A stretch of DNA of 38,531 bases from Thiobacillus sp. (GTDB lineage Bacteria; Pseudomonadota; Gammaproteobacteria; Burkholderiales; Thiobacillaceae). A program made the position numbers and the translations under genes. The notes under the pieces are model-generated. The model ran no database searches, was not told where the DNA came from, and saw only the letters and a program-made list of their open reading frames with translations. The stretch is from assembly GCF_024708915.1 (NCBI RefSeq), contig NZ_JANJXQ010000033.1:1-38531 (forward strand). The letters run 5' to 3'. Positions 26,732-35,173 of this stretch are shown here, piece by piece (the first letter of the stretch is position 1; each line of letters begins with the position of its first letter).

Positions 26732-27034
26732 ATGCAATCCAAACTTCTCGTCGCACTTTTCGCTGCCCTTGCGCTGACCGCCTGCCAAAAGGCGGAAGAA
26801 GCCGCCGCCCCCGCCATGGAACAGGCCCAGGAAGCGGCGGGCGCTGCTGCCGATTCTGCCCAGGAAGCGGCAGGCGCTGCTGCTGATGCAGCCCGCGACG
26901 CGGCTTCTGCTGCAGGGGACGCCGCTGCCGGCGCGGCCGCCGACGCCGCCCAAGGTGCCGCCGACGCAGCCGCCACCGGTGCCGACAAGATGCAGGACAT
27001 GGCCGACCAGGCCAAAGACGCCGCCCAGCAGTAA
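26732..27034 (+). CDS. Small alanine-rich lipoprotein with 11-residue repeats
   Basis: A 100-residue predicted lipoprotein with signal MQSKLLVALFAALALTAC, lipobox LTAC and lipidated C18. The mature part is about half alanine. It contains an 11-residue repeat starting at residue 32: AQEAAGAAADS, AQEAAGAAADA, ARDAASAAGDA, then degenerate copies. The encoding DNA repeats in 33-base units from 26825, 26858 and 26891. Such repeats form amphipathic helices like those of LEA-type or apolipoprotein-like proteins. No enzymatic motif is seen. A GGGAG site precedes the ATG and a strong terminator follows, so it looks monocistronic. The function is unknown. Confidence 0.85.
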   Translation: MQSKLLVALFAALALTACQKAEEAAAPAMEQAQEAAGAAADSAQEAAGAAADAARDAASAAGDAAAGAAADAAQGAADAAATGADKMQDMADQAKDAAQQ

Positions 27035-27055
27035 TTTCGCTTCAGGCAGCGCAAT

Positions 27056-27085
27056 CGGCCAGGGAAAACCTGGCCGTTTTTGTTT
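27056..27085 (+). terminator. Intrinsic terminator after the alanine-rich lipoprotein
   Basis: CGGCCAGG (27056-27063) and CCTGGCCG (27069-27076) form a perfect 8-bp stem around a GAAAA loop, followed by TTTTTGTTT. It begins 22 bases beyond the lipoprotein stop. Confidence 0.92.
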
Positions 27086-27156
27086 GCCTGGCCAGCACCG
27101 GCCACATCCCAAGGCCAGTCCCTCGCAATTCAACATCGGCTCTTCCTCCTTACCCG

Positions 27157-28422
27157 ATGAATCCGCGCACCCTGCTGCTGGACTCGTTTCACGCTGCCGT
27201 CGCCGCAGCCGATCCCGCACGCATCCTGCCGCCGCATCTGCCGGCGCCGCCAGGCGGCCGTACCCTGGTGGTCGGTGGCGGCAAGGCGGCCGCCAGCATG
27301 GCCGCTGCCGTCGAGGCTCACTGGCCGGCCGATGCGCGACTGTCCGGCCTGGTGGTCACCCGCTATCGACACAGCCTGCCTACCCGCTGTATCGAAGTGG
27401 TCGAGGCCAGCCACCCGCTGCCCGACGGGCGCGGCGAGGCCGCCGCCTTGCGGATGCTGGAGATGGCGGCAGGCTTGGGGGAGGACGATCTGCTGCTGGC
27501 GCTGGTTTCAGGCGGCGGCTCCAGCCTGCTCGCCGCGCCGGTCGCAGGCGTCAGCCTGAAGGCGTTGCGACAGGTCACCCAAGCCCTGCTGCACGCGGGC
27601 GCCCCCATCCACGATATCAACACTGTGCGCAAGCACCTCACCCGCCTGTCGGGCGGACAACTGGCGCGCGCATCAGGCAAGGCGCGAGGACGCGCGCTGA
27701 TCATTTCCGATGTTGTCGGCGACGACCCCAGCATCATCGCATCCGGTCCCTGCACGCCCGATCCCACCACCTGTTCCGACGCGCTCGACCGGCTGGCGCA
27801 TTTCCGGATCGCGCTTCCCCGCGGGGTTCAACGCCATCTCGAAACCTGCTCGGCGGATGCGCGCGGCGATACGCCCAAACCGGGCGACCCGTGCTTTTCG
27901 CGCATGGAAAACCGCGTCATCGGCAGCGCGCACGACAGTCTGATGGCTGCGGTCAGGGTGTTCGAACAGCACGGCATCCCCGCGCTGCTGATTTCCGACA
28001 GTATCAGCGGCGACGCCCAGGCCGTTGCCCGGCAGCATGCCGCACTGGCCCACGCCCGCCGCGCCAGGGGGGCGCTCGCCTTGATCTCGGGCGGCGAAAC
28101 CACCGTTACACTGCGTCCGCAGCATGGGCGAGGGGGGCGCAACAGCGAATATTTGCTGGCTTTGGCGCTGGCCTTGCGCGGCACCCCGGCCTGGGCCATT
28201 GCCTGCGACACCGACGGCATCGACGGCAGCGAAGACAATGCCGGTGCGCTGCTCGCCCCGGACACGCTTGCACGTGCCCGGGCGCTCGGCATTCAGGGAG
28301 AAATCCTGCTGGCGGCGCATGACAGCCATGGATTTTTTTCCGCGCTGGGCGACCTGGTCCTGACCGGCCCCACCCGCACCAACGTCAACGACTACCGGGC
28401 GCTGCTGCTCGACGTGGATTGA
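27157..28422 (+). CDS. Glycerate 2-kinase (DUF4147/MOFRL family)
   Basis: Phosphorylates D-glycerate to 2-phosphoglycerate, feeding glyoxylate, tartronate or photorespiratory-type carbon into glycolysis. The 421 residues show the N-terminal DUF4147 domain (LVVGGGKAAASMAAAVE, SHPLPDGRG, LVSGGGSSLLAAP, INTVRKHLTRLSGGQLA, SDVVGDDPSIIASGP) and the C-terminal MOFRL domain (SGGETTVTL, GRGGRNSEYLLALAL, DTDGIDGSEDNAGA). All are typical of GckA/TtuD enzymes. The leader before the ATG is pyrimidine-rich with no evident ribosome-binding site. It follows a strong terminator, so it must have its own promoter, which I could not identify. It converges on the SAM hydrolase gene. Confidence 0.9.
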   Translation: MNPRTLLLDSFHAAVAAADPARILPPHLPAPPGGRTLVVGGGKAAASMAAAVEAHWPADARLSGLVVTRYRHSLPTRCIEVVEASHPLPDGRGEAAALRMLEMAAGLGEDDLLLALVSGGGSSLLAAPVAGVSLKALRQVTQALLHAGAPIHDINTVRKHLTRLSGGQLARASGKARGRALIISDVVGDDPSIIASGPCTPDPTTCSDALDRLAHFRIALPRGVQRHLETCSADARGDTPKPGDPCFSRMENRVIGSAHDSLMAAVRVFEQHGIPALLISDSISGDAQAVARQHAALAHARRARGALALISGGETTVTLRPQHGRGGRNSEYLLALALALRGTPAWAIACDTDGIDGSEDNAGALLAPDTLARARALGIQGEILLAAHDSHGFFSALGDLVLTGPTRTNVNDYRALLLDVD

Positions 28423-28428
28423 GCGCCG

Positions 28429-29157
28429 TCAATTCAGCCGCTGCACCCGCACCGGATCGCCGACCGTCAAGCCGAACGCCGTCGCGGCACTGCCACGATT
28501 GACTGCAAGCTCCAACAGTCCGACGCTGTTGAGGAACCAGAAACCCTCCCCCTTGCCGACCAAACCAAAACTGTCGCTGTGCCTGAACGATTCGCCTGCG
28601 GCACTGACGCGCGCATTCTTCGGTACACCGCGGATACCGGTCCAGGCGTTGCCATAATGGTCGATGTATATCACGCGGGCCAGATCGCCGGCATCGAACT
28701 CGACATCGAGCTGGTCTGTCTGGGTCAACTTGGCAGCAGGAAATTCGCCGCGTGCAATGTCGGCCGCAATCGGCGCAAACAGGTCGCGTCCGTGAAACGT
28801 GGGCGACAGGATTTCAGGCTGCCAGTGGATACGCCATAGCCGGGTGTCGCTGTGCCGTGCAGCCACGATAGACAGCAATCCGTTGTCCGGCCCAACGAAC
28901 CAGCGGCCGCCTGCCAGGGCGACCACGGCACCGCGCAGCGTGCCGACGCCGGGATCCACTACGGCCAGGAATACGCTGCCTGGCGGAAAACCCGGCGCAA
29001 ATGCAGCGAGCAGATGGGCGCCCGCATGGGGATTGAAGTCTGGCACCTCGTGCAGCAGGTCCACCACCTGCTGGCCGGGCGCATGCTCAGCCAGCTGAGC
29101 CTTGAGCTGGCCAACATAGGGGTCGCGTACGCCGAAATCGGTGAAGAGAACAATCAC
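28429..29157 (-). CDS. S-adenosyl-L-methionine hydroxide adenosyltransferase (SAM hydrolase, DUF62)
   Basis: Belongs to the family that hydrolyses S-adenosylmethionine to adenosine and methionine, related to bacterial fluorinases and chlorinases. The 242-residue product starts VIVLFTDFGVRDPYVGQLK. The Asp-Arg-His triad known from archaeal homologues is visible as D68 and R75 in VVDPGVGTLR and H122 in FHGRDLF. A C-terminal beta-barrel follows (IDHYGNAWTGI). The start is the GTG at 29157, which has AGGA six bases upstream; a TTG at 29187 would add ten residues without family character. The 21-23 residue halogenase loop is absent, so it is not a fluorinase. The physiological role is unknown. Confidence 0.85.
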   Translation of the reverse strand: MIVLFTDFGVRDPYVGQLKAQLAEHAPGQQVVDLLHEVPDFNPHAGAHLLAAFAPGFPPGSVFLAVVDPGVGTLRGAVVALAGGRWFVGPDNGLLSIVAARHSDTRLWRIHWQPEILSPTFHGRDLFAPIAADIARGEFPAAKLTQTDQLDVEFDAGDLARVIYIDHYGNAWTGIRGVPKNARVSAAGESFRHSDSFGLVGKGEGFWFLNSVGLLELAVNRGSAATAFGLTVGDPVRVQRLN

Positions 29158-29250
29158 GGCTATTCCTGTGGCAGGCGGGAAAGCCAACTATGCACGAGCA
29201 TGCCGGGAGCCGGCAAGTGCAATACAGATGCCTCGTTCCAGTCAGAGGCA

Positions 29251-29280
29251 AAGAAAAAGCCGGGCGTGCCCGGCTTCTTC
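29251..29280 (-). terminator. Intrinsic terminator of the alpha operon (after rplQ)
   Basis: AAGCCGGG (29257-29264) and CCCGGCTT (29269-29276) form a perfect 8-bp stem with a 4-base loop. On the minus strand it is followed by TTTCTTTG, 25 bases beyond the rplQ stop. Confidence 0.9.
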
Positions 29281-29300
29281 AACTGGTTCAGCAATACGGC

Positions 29301-29690
29301 TTATTCGGCATCGGCCGGTGCGGTGTCGCTGTCCGGACGATCAACCAGTTCGACCAGTGCCATCGGCGCATTGTCGCCATTGCGGAAGCCATACTTCAGG
29401 ATACGCAGGTAACCGCCGGGACGGGTCTTGTAACGCGGGCCCAGTTCGCCGAACAGCTTGACGACCACGTCGCGGTCGCGCAGCCGGTCGAACGCCAGGC
29501 GATGATTAGCCAGGCTGGGTTCCTTGCCCAGGGTGATCAGCGGCTCGACGAAGCGGCGCAGTTCCTTGGCCTTCGGCAGCGTGGTCTTGATGACTTCGTG
29601 CTTCAGCAGCGACACACTCATGTTGCGGAACATGGCCAGACGATGGCTGGTAGTGCGATTGAGTTTGCGGTTGGATTGACGATGACGCAT
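29301..29690 (-). CDS. rplQ: 50S ribosomal protein L17
   Basis: A large-subunit protein near the exit tunnel. The 129 residues begin [20 protein letters not shown] and include [19 protein letters not shown] and [20 protein letters not shown], both typical of L17. A short acidic tail ([10 protein letters not shown]) follows. It is the last gene of the alpha operon, 83 bases after rpoA, with AAGGA upstream of the ATG and a strong terminator downstream. Confidence 0.97.
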   Translation of the reverse strand: MRHRQSNRKLNRTTSHRLAMFRNMSVSLLKHEVIKTTLPKAKELRRFVEPLITLGKEPSLANHRLAFDRLRDRDVVVKLFGELGPRYKTRPGGYLRILKYGFRNGDNAPMALVELVDRPDSDTAPADAE

Positions 29691-29773
29691 GGCATTTCCT
29701 TTCAGTCAGTATTCTTGGGCTAGACCACCAGCCACGGCGATCCGCACTTTATTGTCGGTTTTGAATCGGTGAA

Positions 29774-30754
29774 TCAGGGGCGTTCGAGGCCGGCAGGCGG
29801 CCAGTTTTCCAGCTTCATCCCCAGCGACAGGCTCTTGGAGGCCAGCACGTCCTTGATCTCGTTCAGCGATTTGCGGCCCAGATTCGGCGTACGCAGCAAT
29901 TCGGTTTCGGAACGCTGGATCAGGTCGCCAATGAAATAAATGTTCTCGGCTTTCAGGCAGTTGGCCGAACGCACGGTCAACTCCAGATCGTCGACCGGGC
30001 GCAGCAGCAGGGGATCCACCTGCGGCGAGCGCGGCGACTCGGATTCGGCTGGCGTACCTTCCAGATCGGCGAATACGGACAACTGGCTCACCAGAATGCG
30101 GGCAGCGGTACGGACAGCCTCTTCCGGCTCAACCACGCCATTGGTTTCGATATCGATAACCAGGCGGTCGAGGTCGGTGCGCTGTTCCACTCGCGCGCTT
30201 TCCACCGAGTAAGCCACCCGGCGAACCGGGCTGAACGAGGCATCCACCAGAATGGAGCCCACCGAGCGGGATTCTTCGGGAACCTTGCGCGACGTGGCCG
30301 GCTGGTAACCGCGGCCGCTCTCGATCTTGATTTCCATATCGAGTTTGCCGCCCTTGGTCAGGTGAGCAATCACGTGATCCGGGTTCAGCACTTCGATGTC
30401 GTGACCGACCTCGATATCGCCCGCAGTAACGATGCCTTCGTCCGACCTGGACACTCTCAAGATCGCCTCGGACTTGCCATGCATCTTGAAAGCGATACCT
30501 TTGAGGTTCAGGAGGATGTCGACGACGTCTTCCTGAACGCCCTCGATTGTCGAATACTCGTGAACGACACCGCTGATGGTGACTTCAGTCGGCGCATAAC
30601 CGACCATTGAGGACAACAGGATACGACGCAGCGCATTACCGAGCGTGTGGCCATAGCCGCGCTCGAAGGGCTCCATGATGACCTTGGCGTGCAGCGGGGA
30701 GGCGCGATCCACCTCCACAATACGCGGCTTGAGAAATTCCGTAGCGCTTTGCAT
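29774..30754 (-). CDS. rpoA: RNA polymerase alpha subunit
   Basis: The alpha subunit that nucleates RNA polymerase assembly and contacts UP elements and activators. The 326 residues have an N-terminal dimerisation domain ([25 protein letters not shown], about 28-52). After a linker (ESESPRSPQ) the helix-hairpin-helix C-terminal domain follows ([22 protein letters not shown] and [16 protein letters not shown]), which binds DNA. The length is within the usual range for betaproteobacteria. It follows rpsD by 58 bases that contain a terminator-like hairpin, so its level may differ from that of the upstream ribosomal genes. Confidence 0.98.
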   Translation of the reverse strand: MQSATEFLKPRIVEVDRASPLHAKVIMEPFERGYGHTLGNALRRILLSSMVGYAPTEVTISGVVHEYSTIEGVQEDVVDILLNLKGIAFKMHGKSEAILRVSRSDEGIVTAGDIEVGHDIEVLNPDHVIAHLTKGGKLDMEIKIESGRGYQPATSRKVPEESRSVGSILVDASFSPVRRVAYSVESARVEQRTDLDRLVIDIETNGVVEPEEAVRTAARILVSQLSVFADLEGTPAESESPRSPQVDPLLLRPVDDLELTVRSANCLKAENIYFIGDLIQRSETELLRTPNLGRKSLNEIKDVLASKSLSLGMKLENWPPAGLERP

Positions 30755-30783
30755 AGAGTGCGATTCCTTGAGAAGCAGCCCTG

Positions 30784-30807
30784 AAAACCGGGTCTGTCAG
30801 GACCCGG
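30784..30807 (-). terminator. Terminator-like hairpin between rpsD and rpoA
   Basis: CCGGGTC (30788-30794) and GACCCGG (30801-30807) form a perfect 7-bp stem around a 6-base loop. On the minus strand TTTTC follows (30787-30783). It begins 5 bases after the rpsD stop inside the alpha operon, so it is probably partial (an attenuator) or an RNA-processing or stability element. Confidence 0.65.
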
Positions 30808-30812
30808 CCAGC

Positions 30813-31442
30813 TTATTTGGAGTACAGTTCGACGACCAGCGACTCGTTGATGGTCGACGGCAGTTCCGAGCGCTGCGGCGCAGCCTTGTAGGTGCCCTTG
30901 AGCGCCTTGGCATCGACTTCGACCCATTCGGGATAACCACGCGCGGCGGTGGCTTCTGCCGCCCCCTTGATACGCAGCTGGGCTTTCGCCTTTTCAGACA
31001 CCTCGACCACATCGCCGGCACGCACCTGATACGACGGGATATTGACCCGGCGGCCGTTAACCGTGATGCCGTTATGGCGCACCACTTGACGCGCTTCGGT
31101 GCGCGACGCGCCAAAGCCCATGCGATAGCACACCGAATCCAGGCGCGACTCCAGCATCGACAGCAGGTTTTCACCCGTCACGCCTTTGCGGCTGTCCGCC
31201 TTTTTGTAGACCAGGCGGAACTGCCCTTCGAGCACGCCGTAGATACGGCGGATTTTCTGCTTTTCACGCAGTTGCACACCATACCCGGACAGACGGGCAC
31301 CGCTCTTCTGGCCATGCTGACCAGGCGCATAAGCACGGCGTTCGATGGCGCACTTGTCGGTGAAACACTTCTCGCCTTTCAGGAACAGCTTTTCGCCTTC
31401 ACGGCGGCACTGACGGCATTTGGGATCAAGATTACGAGCCAT
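30813..31442 (-). CDS. rpsD: 30S ribosomal protein S4, zinc-binding form
   Basis: A primary 16S rRNA-binding protein that nucleates 30S assembly and in E. coli represses the alpha operon. The 209 residues match S4 throughout ([38 protein letters not shown]) and contain the S4 RNA-binding domain at about 98-160. Unlike E. coli S4, the N-terminus has four cysteines, C9-x2-C12 and C26-x4-C31, the zinc-binding arrangement. It follows rpsK by 14 bases. Confidence 0.98.
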   Translation of the reverse strand: MARNLDPKCRQCRREGEKLFLKGEKCFTDKCAIERRAYAPGQHGQKSGARLSGYGVQLREKQKIRRIYGVLEGQFRLVYKKADSRKGVTGENLLSMLESRLDSVCYRMGFGASRTEARQVVRHNGITVNGRRVNIPSYQVRAGDVVEVSEKAKAQLRIKGAAEATAARGYPEWVEVDAKALKGTYKAAPQRSELPSTINESLVVELYSK

Positions 31443-31456
31443 GATTTACCCTAGGA

Positions 31457-31849
31457 TTAAATTCGACGCTTTTTGGAGGGACGGCAGCCGTTGTGCGGAA
31501 TCGGGGTGACATCCGAGATCGCAACGATCTTGAAGCCCAGCGCATTCAGCGCACGCACGGTGGATTCCCGGCCCGGGCCGGGGCCTTTGATCCGGACTTC
31601 CAGGTTCTTGACGCCGTATTCCTGCGCCATCTTGCCGGCGTTTTCAGCCGCGACCTGCGCTGCAAACGGCGTCGACTTACGCGAACCCTTGAAGCCCGCA
31701 CCACCGGCGGTCGCCCACGACAGGGCGTTGCCCTGACGATCGGTGATCGTCACGATGGTGTTGTTGAACGAAGCATGAATGTGCGCAATACCCTCTGCGA
31801 CATTCTTCTTGACCTTCTTGCGCACGCGCGTTGCAGTTTTCGTTGCCAT
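31457..31849 (-). CDS. rpsK: 30S ribosomal protein S11
   Basis: A platform protein of the small subunit near the Shine-Dalgarno helix. The 130 residues include the S11 signatures [20 protein letters not shown] and [19 protein letters not shown] and end [12 protein letters not shown]. The basic N-terminal extension ([16 protein letters not shown]) is usual in betaproteobacteria. It starts 9 bases after the rpsM stop in the alpha operon. Confidence 0.98.
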   Translation of the reverse strand: MATKTATRVRKKVKKNVAEGIAHIHASFNNTIVTITDRQGNALSWATAGGAGFKGSRKSTPFAAQVAAENAGKMAQEYGVKNLEVRIKGPGPGRESTVRALNALGFKIVAISDVTPIPHNGCRPSKKRRI

Positions 31850-31858
31850 GGTTAACCT

Positions 31859-32215
31859 TTATCTCTTGATGGCCTTGCGTGGGCCCTTGCGGGTACGCGC
31901 GTTGGTGCGTGTGCGCTGACCACGCACAGGCAAGCCCTTGCGATGACGGAAGCCGCGATAGCAGCCGAGATCCATCAAACGCTTGATGTTCATGGTGGTT
32001 TCACGGCGTAGGTCGCCCTCGACCGTAAATTGGGCCACGCCCTCGCGCAAGCGCTCCATCTCGGCCTCGGACAGATCCTTGATTTTCGAAGTCTGGGCAA
32101 CGCCTGCCGCTTCGCAAATCTTGCCGGACGTGGTTCTGCCGATGCCATAAATGGCGGTCAACGCAATAATCGCGTGTTGATGATTAGGGATATTAACCCC
32201 AGCAATACGAGCCAT
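31859..32215 (-). CDS. rpsM: 30S ribosomal protein S13
   Basis: A head protein of the small subunit that contacts the large subunit and tRNA. The 118 residues begin [15 protein letters not shown] and end [15 protein letters not shown], matching E. coli S13 in length and sequence. A TTG at 32221 would add two residues; the ATG at 32215 is the usual start. It is the first gene of the alpha operon. Its 95-base upstream gap holds an extended -10 promoter and an inverted repeat. Confidence 0.98.
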   Translation of the reverse strand: MARIAGVNIPNHQHAIIALTAIYGIGRTTSGKICEAAGVAQTSKIKDLSEAEMERLREGVAQFTVEGDLRRETTMNIKRLMDLGCYRGFRHRKGLPVRGQRTRTNARTRKGPRKAIKR

Positions 32216-32243
32216 TCGCAAAGCTCCGAACGCAAAACAAAAA

Positions 32244-32275
32244 ATTATAACACGTCAACCCGTTCTTGGGTTGAC
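32244..32275 (-). promoter_or_regulatory. Alpha-operon promoter (extended -10) with adjacent inverted repeat
   Basis: On the minus strand TGT-TATAAT gives a perfect -10 (32249-32244) with the extended TGn motif, 29 bases before the rpsM ATG. No good -35 is present. Immediately upstream GTCAACCC and GGGTTGAC (32275-32268 and 32261-32254) form an exact 8-bp inverted repeat with a 6-base loop. With the T-run after the -10 it could terminate the spc transcript or act as an operator. Confidence 0.6.
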
Positions 32276-32310
32276 TCTAATCCGCACTCACTTGGTAATA
32301 CGGGGGCTGC

Positions 32311-32424
32311 TTAGCCCTGGCGCTGCTTGTGACGCGGATCGTCACAGATCACGCGCACAACGCCTTTGCGGCGCACAACCTTGCACTTACGGCACATTTT
32401 CTTGACTGAAGCCTGTACTCTCAT
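32311..32424 (-). CDS. rpmJ: 50S ribosomal protein L36, zinc-binding form
   Basis: A 37-residue protein ([15 protein letters not shown]...[11 protein letters not shown]) with the zinc ligands C11, C14, C27 and H32, so it is the C+ version of L36. It lies between infA and rpsM, where betaproteobacteria usually carry it, and is the last gene of the spc operon. The start ATG at 32424 is unambiguous. Confidence 0.95.
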   Translation of the reverse strand: MRVQASVKKMCRKCKVVRRKGVVRVICDDPRHKQRQG

Positions 32425-32444
32425 GGTTCTCTCCATTCACTCAC

Positions 32445-32460
32445 CGGCAGCATGCTGCCG
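32445..32460. repeat. 16-base perfect palindrome between infA and rpmJ
   Basis: CGGCAGCATGCTGCCG is its own reverse complement and could form a 6-bp hairpin with a CATG loop. It lies 7 bases after the infA stop and 20 before the rpmJ start. There is no T-run directly after it on the transcribed strand. Confidence 0.5.
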
Positions 32461-32467
32461 ATCAAAA

Positions 32468-32686
32468 TCATTTGGCCCGGAAAACGATCCGGCCTTTGGT
32501 CAGATCGTAAGGCGTAAGCTCTACCGTCACCTTGTCTCCCGGCAGGATGCGAATGTAGTGCATGCGCATCTTGCCGGAGATATGGCCCAGCAGGACATGG
32601 CCATTTTCAAGCTTGACTCTAAAGGTGGCATTAGGCAGGTTTTCAACGACTTCACCCTGCATCTGGATGACATCTTCCTTGGACAT
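32468..32686 (-). CDS. infA: Translation initiation factor IF-1
   Basis: Binds the ribosomal A site during initiation. The 72-residue OB-fold protein ([19 protein letters not shown]...) contains [15 protein letters not shown] and [21 protein letters not shown], as in E. coli IF-1. Its ATG overlaps the secY stop by one base (TGATG). A TTG at 32689 is a less likely start. Placement between secY and rpmJ is characteristic of betaproteobacteria; in E. coli infA is elsewhere. Confidence 0.97.
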   Translation of the reverse strand: MSKEDVIQMQGEVVENLPNATFRVKLENGHVLLGHISGKMRMHYIRILPGDKVTVELTPYDLTKGRIVFRAK

Positions 32687-33999
32687 CAACGCCCCACCAG
32701 GCCATTCTTGAAATTGGCTTTCTTGAGCAAGCCTTCATACTGGTGCGACATGACATAAGCCTGAACCTGCGCCATGAAATCCATGGTCACCACCACAATG
32801 ATCAGCAGCGACGTTCCCCCAAAATAGAAAGGAACATTCCACTTCAAAATCAGAAACTCGGGTAGCAAGCACACCAGGGTGATGTAGATCGCCCCCACCA
32901 GCGTCAGCCGGGTCAATATCTTGTCGATGTAGCGTGCGGTTTGGTCGCCCGGACGAATACCCGGAACGAACGCACCACTCTTCTTCAGATTGTCGGCGGT
33001 TTCCTTGGGGTTAAATACCAAGGCCGTGTAGAAAAAGCAAAAGAAGATGATCGCCAATGCATACAGCAGAACGTACACCGGCTGGCCGGGCGACAGGGTC
33101 GCCCCGATATCTTTCAACCACCCCATGTTGTCGCTACTGCCAAACCAGCCTGCCAGGGTCGCCGGAAACAAAATAATGCTGGAGGCAAAAATCGGCGGGA
33201 TCACCCCGGCCATATTCAACTTCAGCGGCAGATGCGAACTTTGTCCGCCTACCACCATTTTGCCGACTTGGCGCTTGGCATAGTTGACCAGGATCTTGCG
33301 CTGGCCACGTTCGACGAACACCACCAGTGCCGTCACCAGCAACACGCCGACGAACAGCATCAGCACCAGCGGGATCGAGAACGCTCCGGTGCGCGTCAAC
33401 TCCAGTGTGCCGCCGATCGCAGAGGGCAGGCCCGCGGCAATACCCGCGAAAATAATGATGGAAATACCATTACCCAGGCCACGCTCGGTAATCTGCTCAC
33501 CCAGCCACATCAAGAACATCGTGCCGGCAGTCAGCGTAACCACCGTAATCAGGCGAAACGCCATGCCCGGGTCAAGCACCAGACCCGCCTGTGATTCCAG
33601 GGCAATGGCAATACCCAGCGCCTGAAAAACGGCTAGAAACAAGGTTCCGTAACGGGTGTACTGGGTAATCTTGCGGCGCCCTGCCTCGCCCTCTTTTTTC
33701 AGCGCCTCAAGCTGCGGAGACACGGTGGTCATCAACTGCACGATGATCGACGCCGAAATGTACGGCATGATCCCCAGCGCGAACACGCTGAAGCGCGATA
33801 GCGCACCGCCGGAGAACATGTTGAACATGCCCAGGATGCCGCCCTGCTGCGACTTGAAGAGTTGTTCGAGCACCAGCGGATCGATACCCGGCACCGGAAT
33901 GAAGGTGCCGATACGGTACACAATCAAAGCGCCAAGCAGGAACAACAAACGGCGCTTGAGGTCGCCGAATTTATTCAAACCGGTTTTGGGCGTGGCCAA
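32686..33999 (-). CDS. secY: Preprotein translocase subunit SecY
   Basis: The ten-helix channel subunit of SecYEG. The 437 residues start at a TTG at 33999 ([21 protein letters not shown] after the initiator) with AGAGGG 8 bases upstream. No ATG gives a family-like N-terminus, since an upstream start would reach back into rplO. Plug and gate landmarks ([10 protein letters not shown]), the cytoplasmic loops ([17 protein letters not shown]) and the C-terminal [15 protein letters not shown] are intact. It lies 19 bases after rplO, and its stop overlaps the infA start. Confidence 0.97.
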   Translation of the reverse strand: MATPKTGLNKFGDLKRRLLFLLGALIVYRIGTFIPVPGIDPLVLEQLFKSQQGGILGMFNMFSGGALSRFSVFALGIMPYISASIIVQLMTTVSPQLEALKKEGEAGRRKITQYTRYGTLFLAVFQALGIAIALESQAGLVLDPGMAFRLITVVTLTAGTMFLMWLGEQITERGLGNGISIIIFAGIAAGLPSAIGGTLELTRTGAFSIPLVLMLFVGVLLVTALVVFVERGQRKILVNYAKRQVGKMVVGGQSSHLPLKLNMAGVIPPIFASSIILFPATLAGWFGSSDNMGWLKDIGATLSPGQPVYVLLYALAIIFFCFFYTALVFNPKETADNLKKSGAFVPGIRPGDQTARYIDKILTRLTLVGAIYITLVCLLPEFLILKWNVPFYFGGTSLLIIVVVTMDFMAQVQAYVMSHQYEGLLKKANFKNGLVGR

Positions 34000-34018
34000 A
34001 GCGTATACCCTCTCTGAC

Positions 34019-34453
34019 TCAGTCGGCGATGCTGCCGCCCGCAGCCTCGATCGCAGCACGCGCTCCCTTGGTCACGGCAATACCGCGCAACTTGATCGCC
34101 TTGCCAATCTCACCCGCCAAATAAACCTTGGCAGTTTTAGCCGCGGCACTGACGACACCAGCCTGCTTCAGCACCAGCAAATCGATCTCGTCCACCCCTA
34201 CCGCCGCCAGCTCGAACAGTCGGACATGCGCCGTATCGGCCTTGGTCAGCGAAACGAAGCCGCGCTTGGGCAGGCGACGATGCATCGGCATCTGACCGCC
34301 CTCAAAGCCCACTTTATGAAAGCCCCCTGCGCGGGATTTCTGGCCCTTGTGGCCACGCCCCGCGGTTTTACCCAGACCGGAGCCAATGCCACGACCCAAG
34401 CGGCGCTTGTTCTTCTTGGCGCCGTCAGCCGGTTTGATGTTATTCAGTTCCAT
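34019..34453 (-). CDS. rplO: 50S ribosomal protein L15
   Basis: An assembly protein of the large subunit. The 144 residues begin [20 protein letters not shown] with the glycine- and lysine-rich [26 protein letters not shown] N-terminus and end [16 protein letters not shown]. The ATG follows the rpmD stop directly (TAAATG). Confidence 0.97.
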   Translation of the reverse strand: MELNNIKPADGAKKNKRRLGRGIGSGLGKTAGRGHKGQKSRAGGFHKVGFEGGQMPMHRRLPKRGFVSLTKADTAHVRLFELAAVGVDEIDLLVLKQAGVVSAAAKTAKVYLAGEIGKAIKLRGIAVTKGARAAIEAAGGSIAD

Positions 34454-34639
34454 TTAAGCCTCGCACTTCACCAGATAGGCAACCCGGGAAATCATTCCGC
34501 GGTTTTCCGGGGTATCAAGCACCTCGACCGTGTGATTCATTCGACGCAGGCCCAAGCCGCGCACGCAGGCGCGATGCGGCGCCTTGGTGCCGATCAAGCT
34601 TTTGACCAGCATCACTCTGATTTTTTTCAGCTCGCTCAT
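34454..34639 (-). CDS. rpmD: 50S ribosomal protein L30
   Basis: A 61-residue large-subunit protein ([19 protein letters not shown]...). The L30 motif [19 protein letters not shown] contacts 23S rRNA. It is encoded between rpsE and rplO, with three bases after the rpsE stop, the standard spc operon order. Confidence 0.97.
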   Translation of the reverse strand: MSELKKIRVMLVKSLIGTKAPHRACVRGLGLRRMNHTVEVLDTPENRGMISRVAYLVKCEA

Positions 34640-34642
34640 GAC

Positions 34643-35158
34643 TTACCCCGTGATGTCTTCGACGGACTTGCCGCGCTTGGCAGCAATCTCGGACGGCGTG
34701 GACATTTTCAACAGGCCATCGATCGTCGCACGCACGACGTTATAGGGATTGGTTGAACCCAGGCATTTGGCAAGCACGTTCTGCACGCCCATCACTTCGA
34801 AAACGGCACGCATCGCCCCGCCCGCAATAATGCCAGTACCTTCCGATGCCGGCTGGATCAGCACACGCGAAGCGCCATGCTGCCCCACCACCGTATGATG
34901 GAAGGTGCCGTTCTTCAGGCTGATCTTGACCAGCTTGCGACGGGCCTCCTCCATTGCCTTCTGCACGGCCACCGGCACTTCGCGGGACTTGCCCTTGCCC
35001 ATGCCGATACCGCCATCGCCGTCGCCGACCACGGTCAGCGCGGCAAATCCCATGATCCGGCCACCCTTCACCACTTTGGTGACGCGGTTGACCGAAATCA
35101 TCTTCTCGCGCAAGCCGTCGCCGCGCTCTTCGTTACTAGTAGGTGCTGTACGGGCCAT
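34643..35158 (-). CDS. rpsE: 30S ribosomal protein S5
   Basis: A small-subunit protein important for decoding accuracy. The 171 residues have the double-stranded RNA-binding-like N domain ([39 protein letters not shown]) and the C-terminal domain ([35 protein letters not shown]). Spacing from rplR is 15 bases. Confidence 0.98.
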   Translation of the reverse strand: MARTAPTSNEERGDGLREKMISVNRVTKVVKGGRIMGFAALTVVGDGDGGIGMGKGKSREVPVAVQKAMEEARRKLVKISLKNGTFHHTVVGQHGASRVLIQPASEGTGIIAGGAMRAVFEVMGVQNVLAKCLGSTNPYNVVRATIDGLLKMSTPSEIAAKRGKSVEDITG

Positions 35159-35173
35159 CTTGAGTCTGCCTCG

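Noticed and set aside
28429..29157. Fluorinase or chlorinase
   Set aside because: The family is related, but the sequence lacks the characteristic extra loop of halogenases and has the SAM-hydrolase triad.
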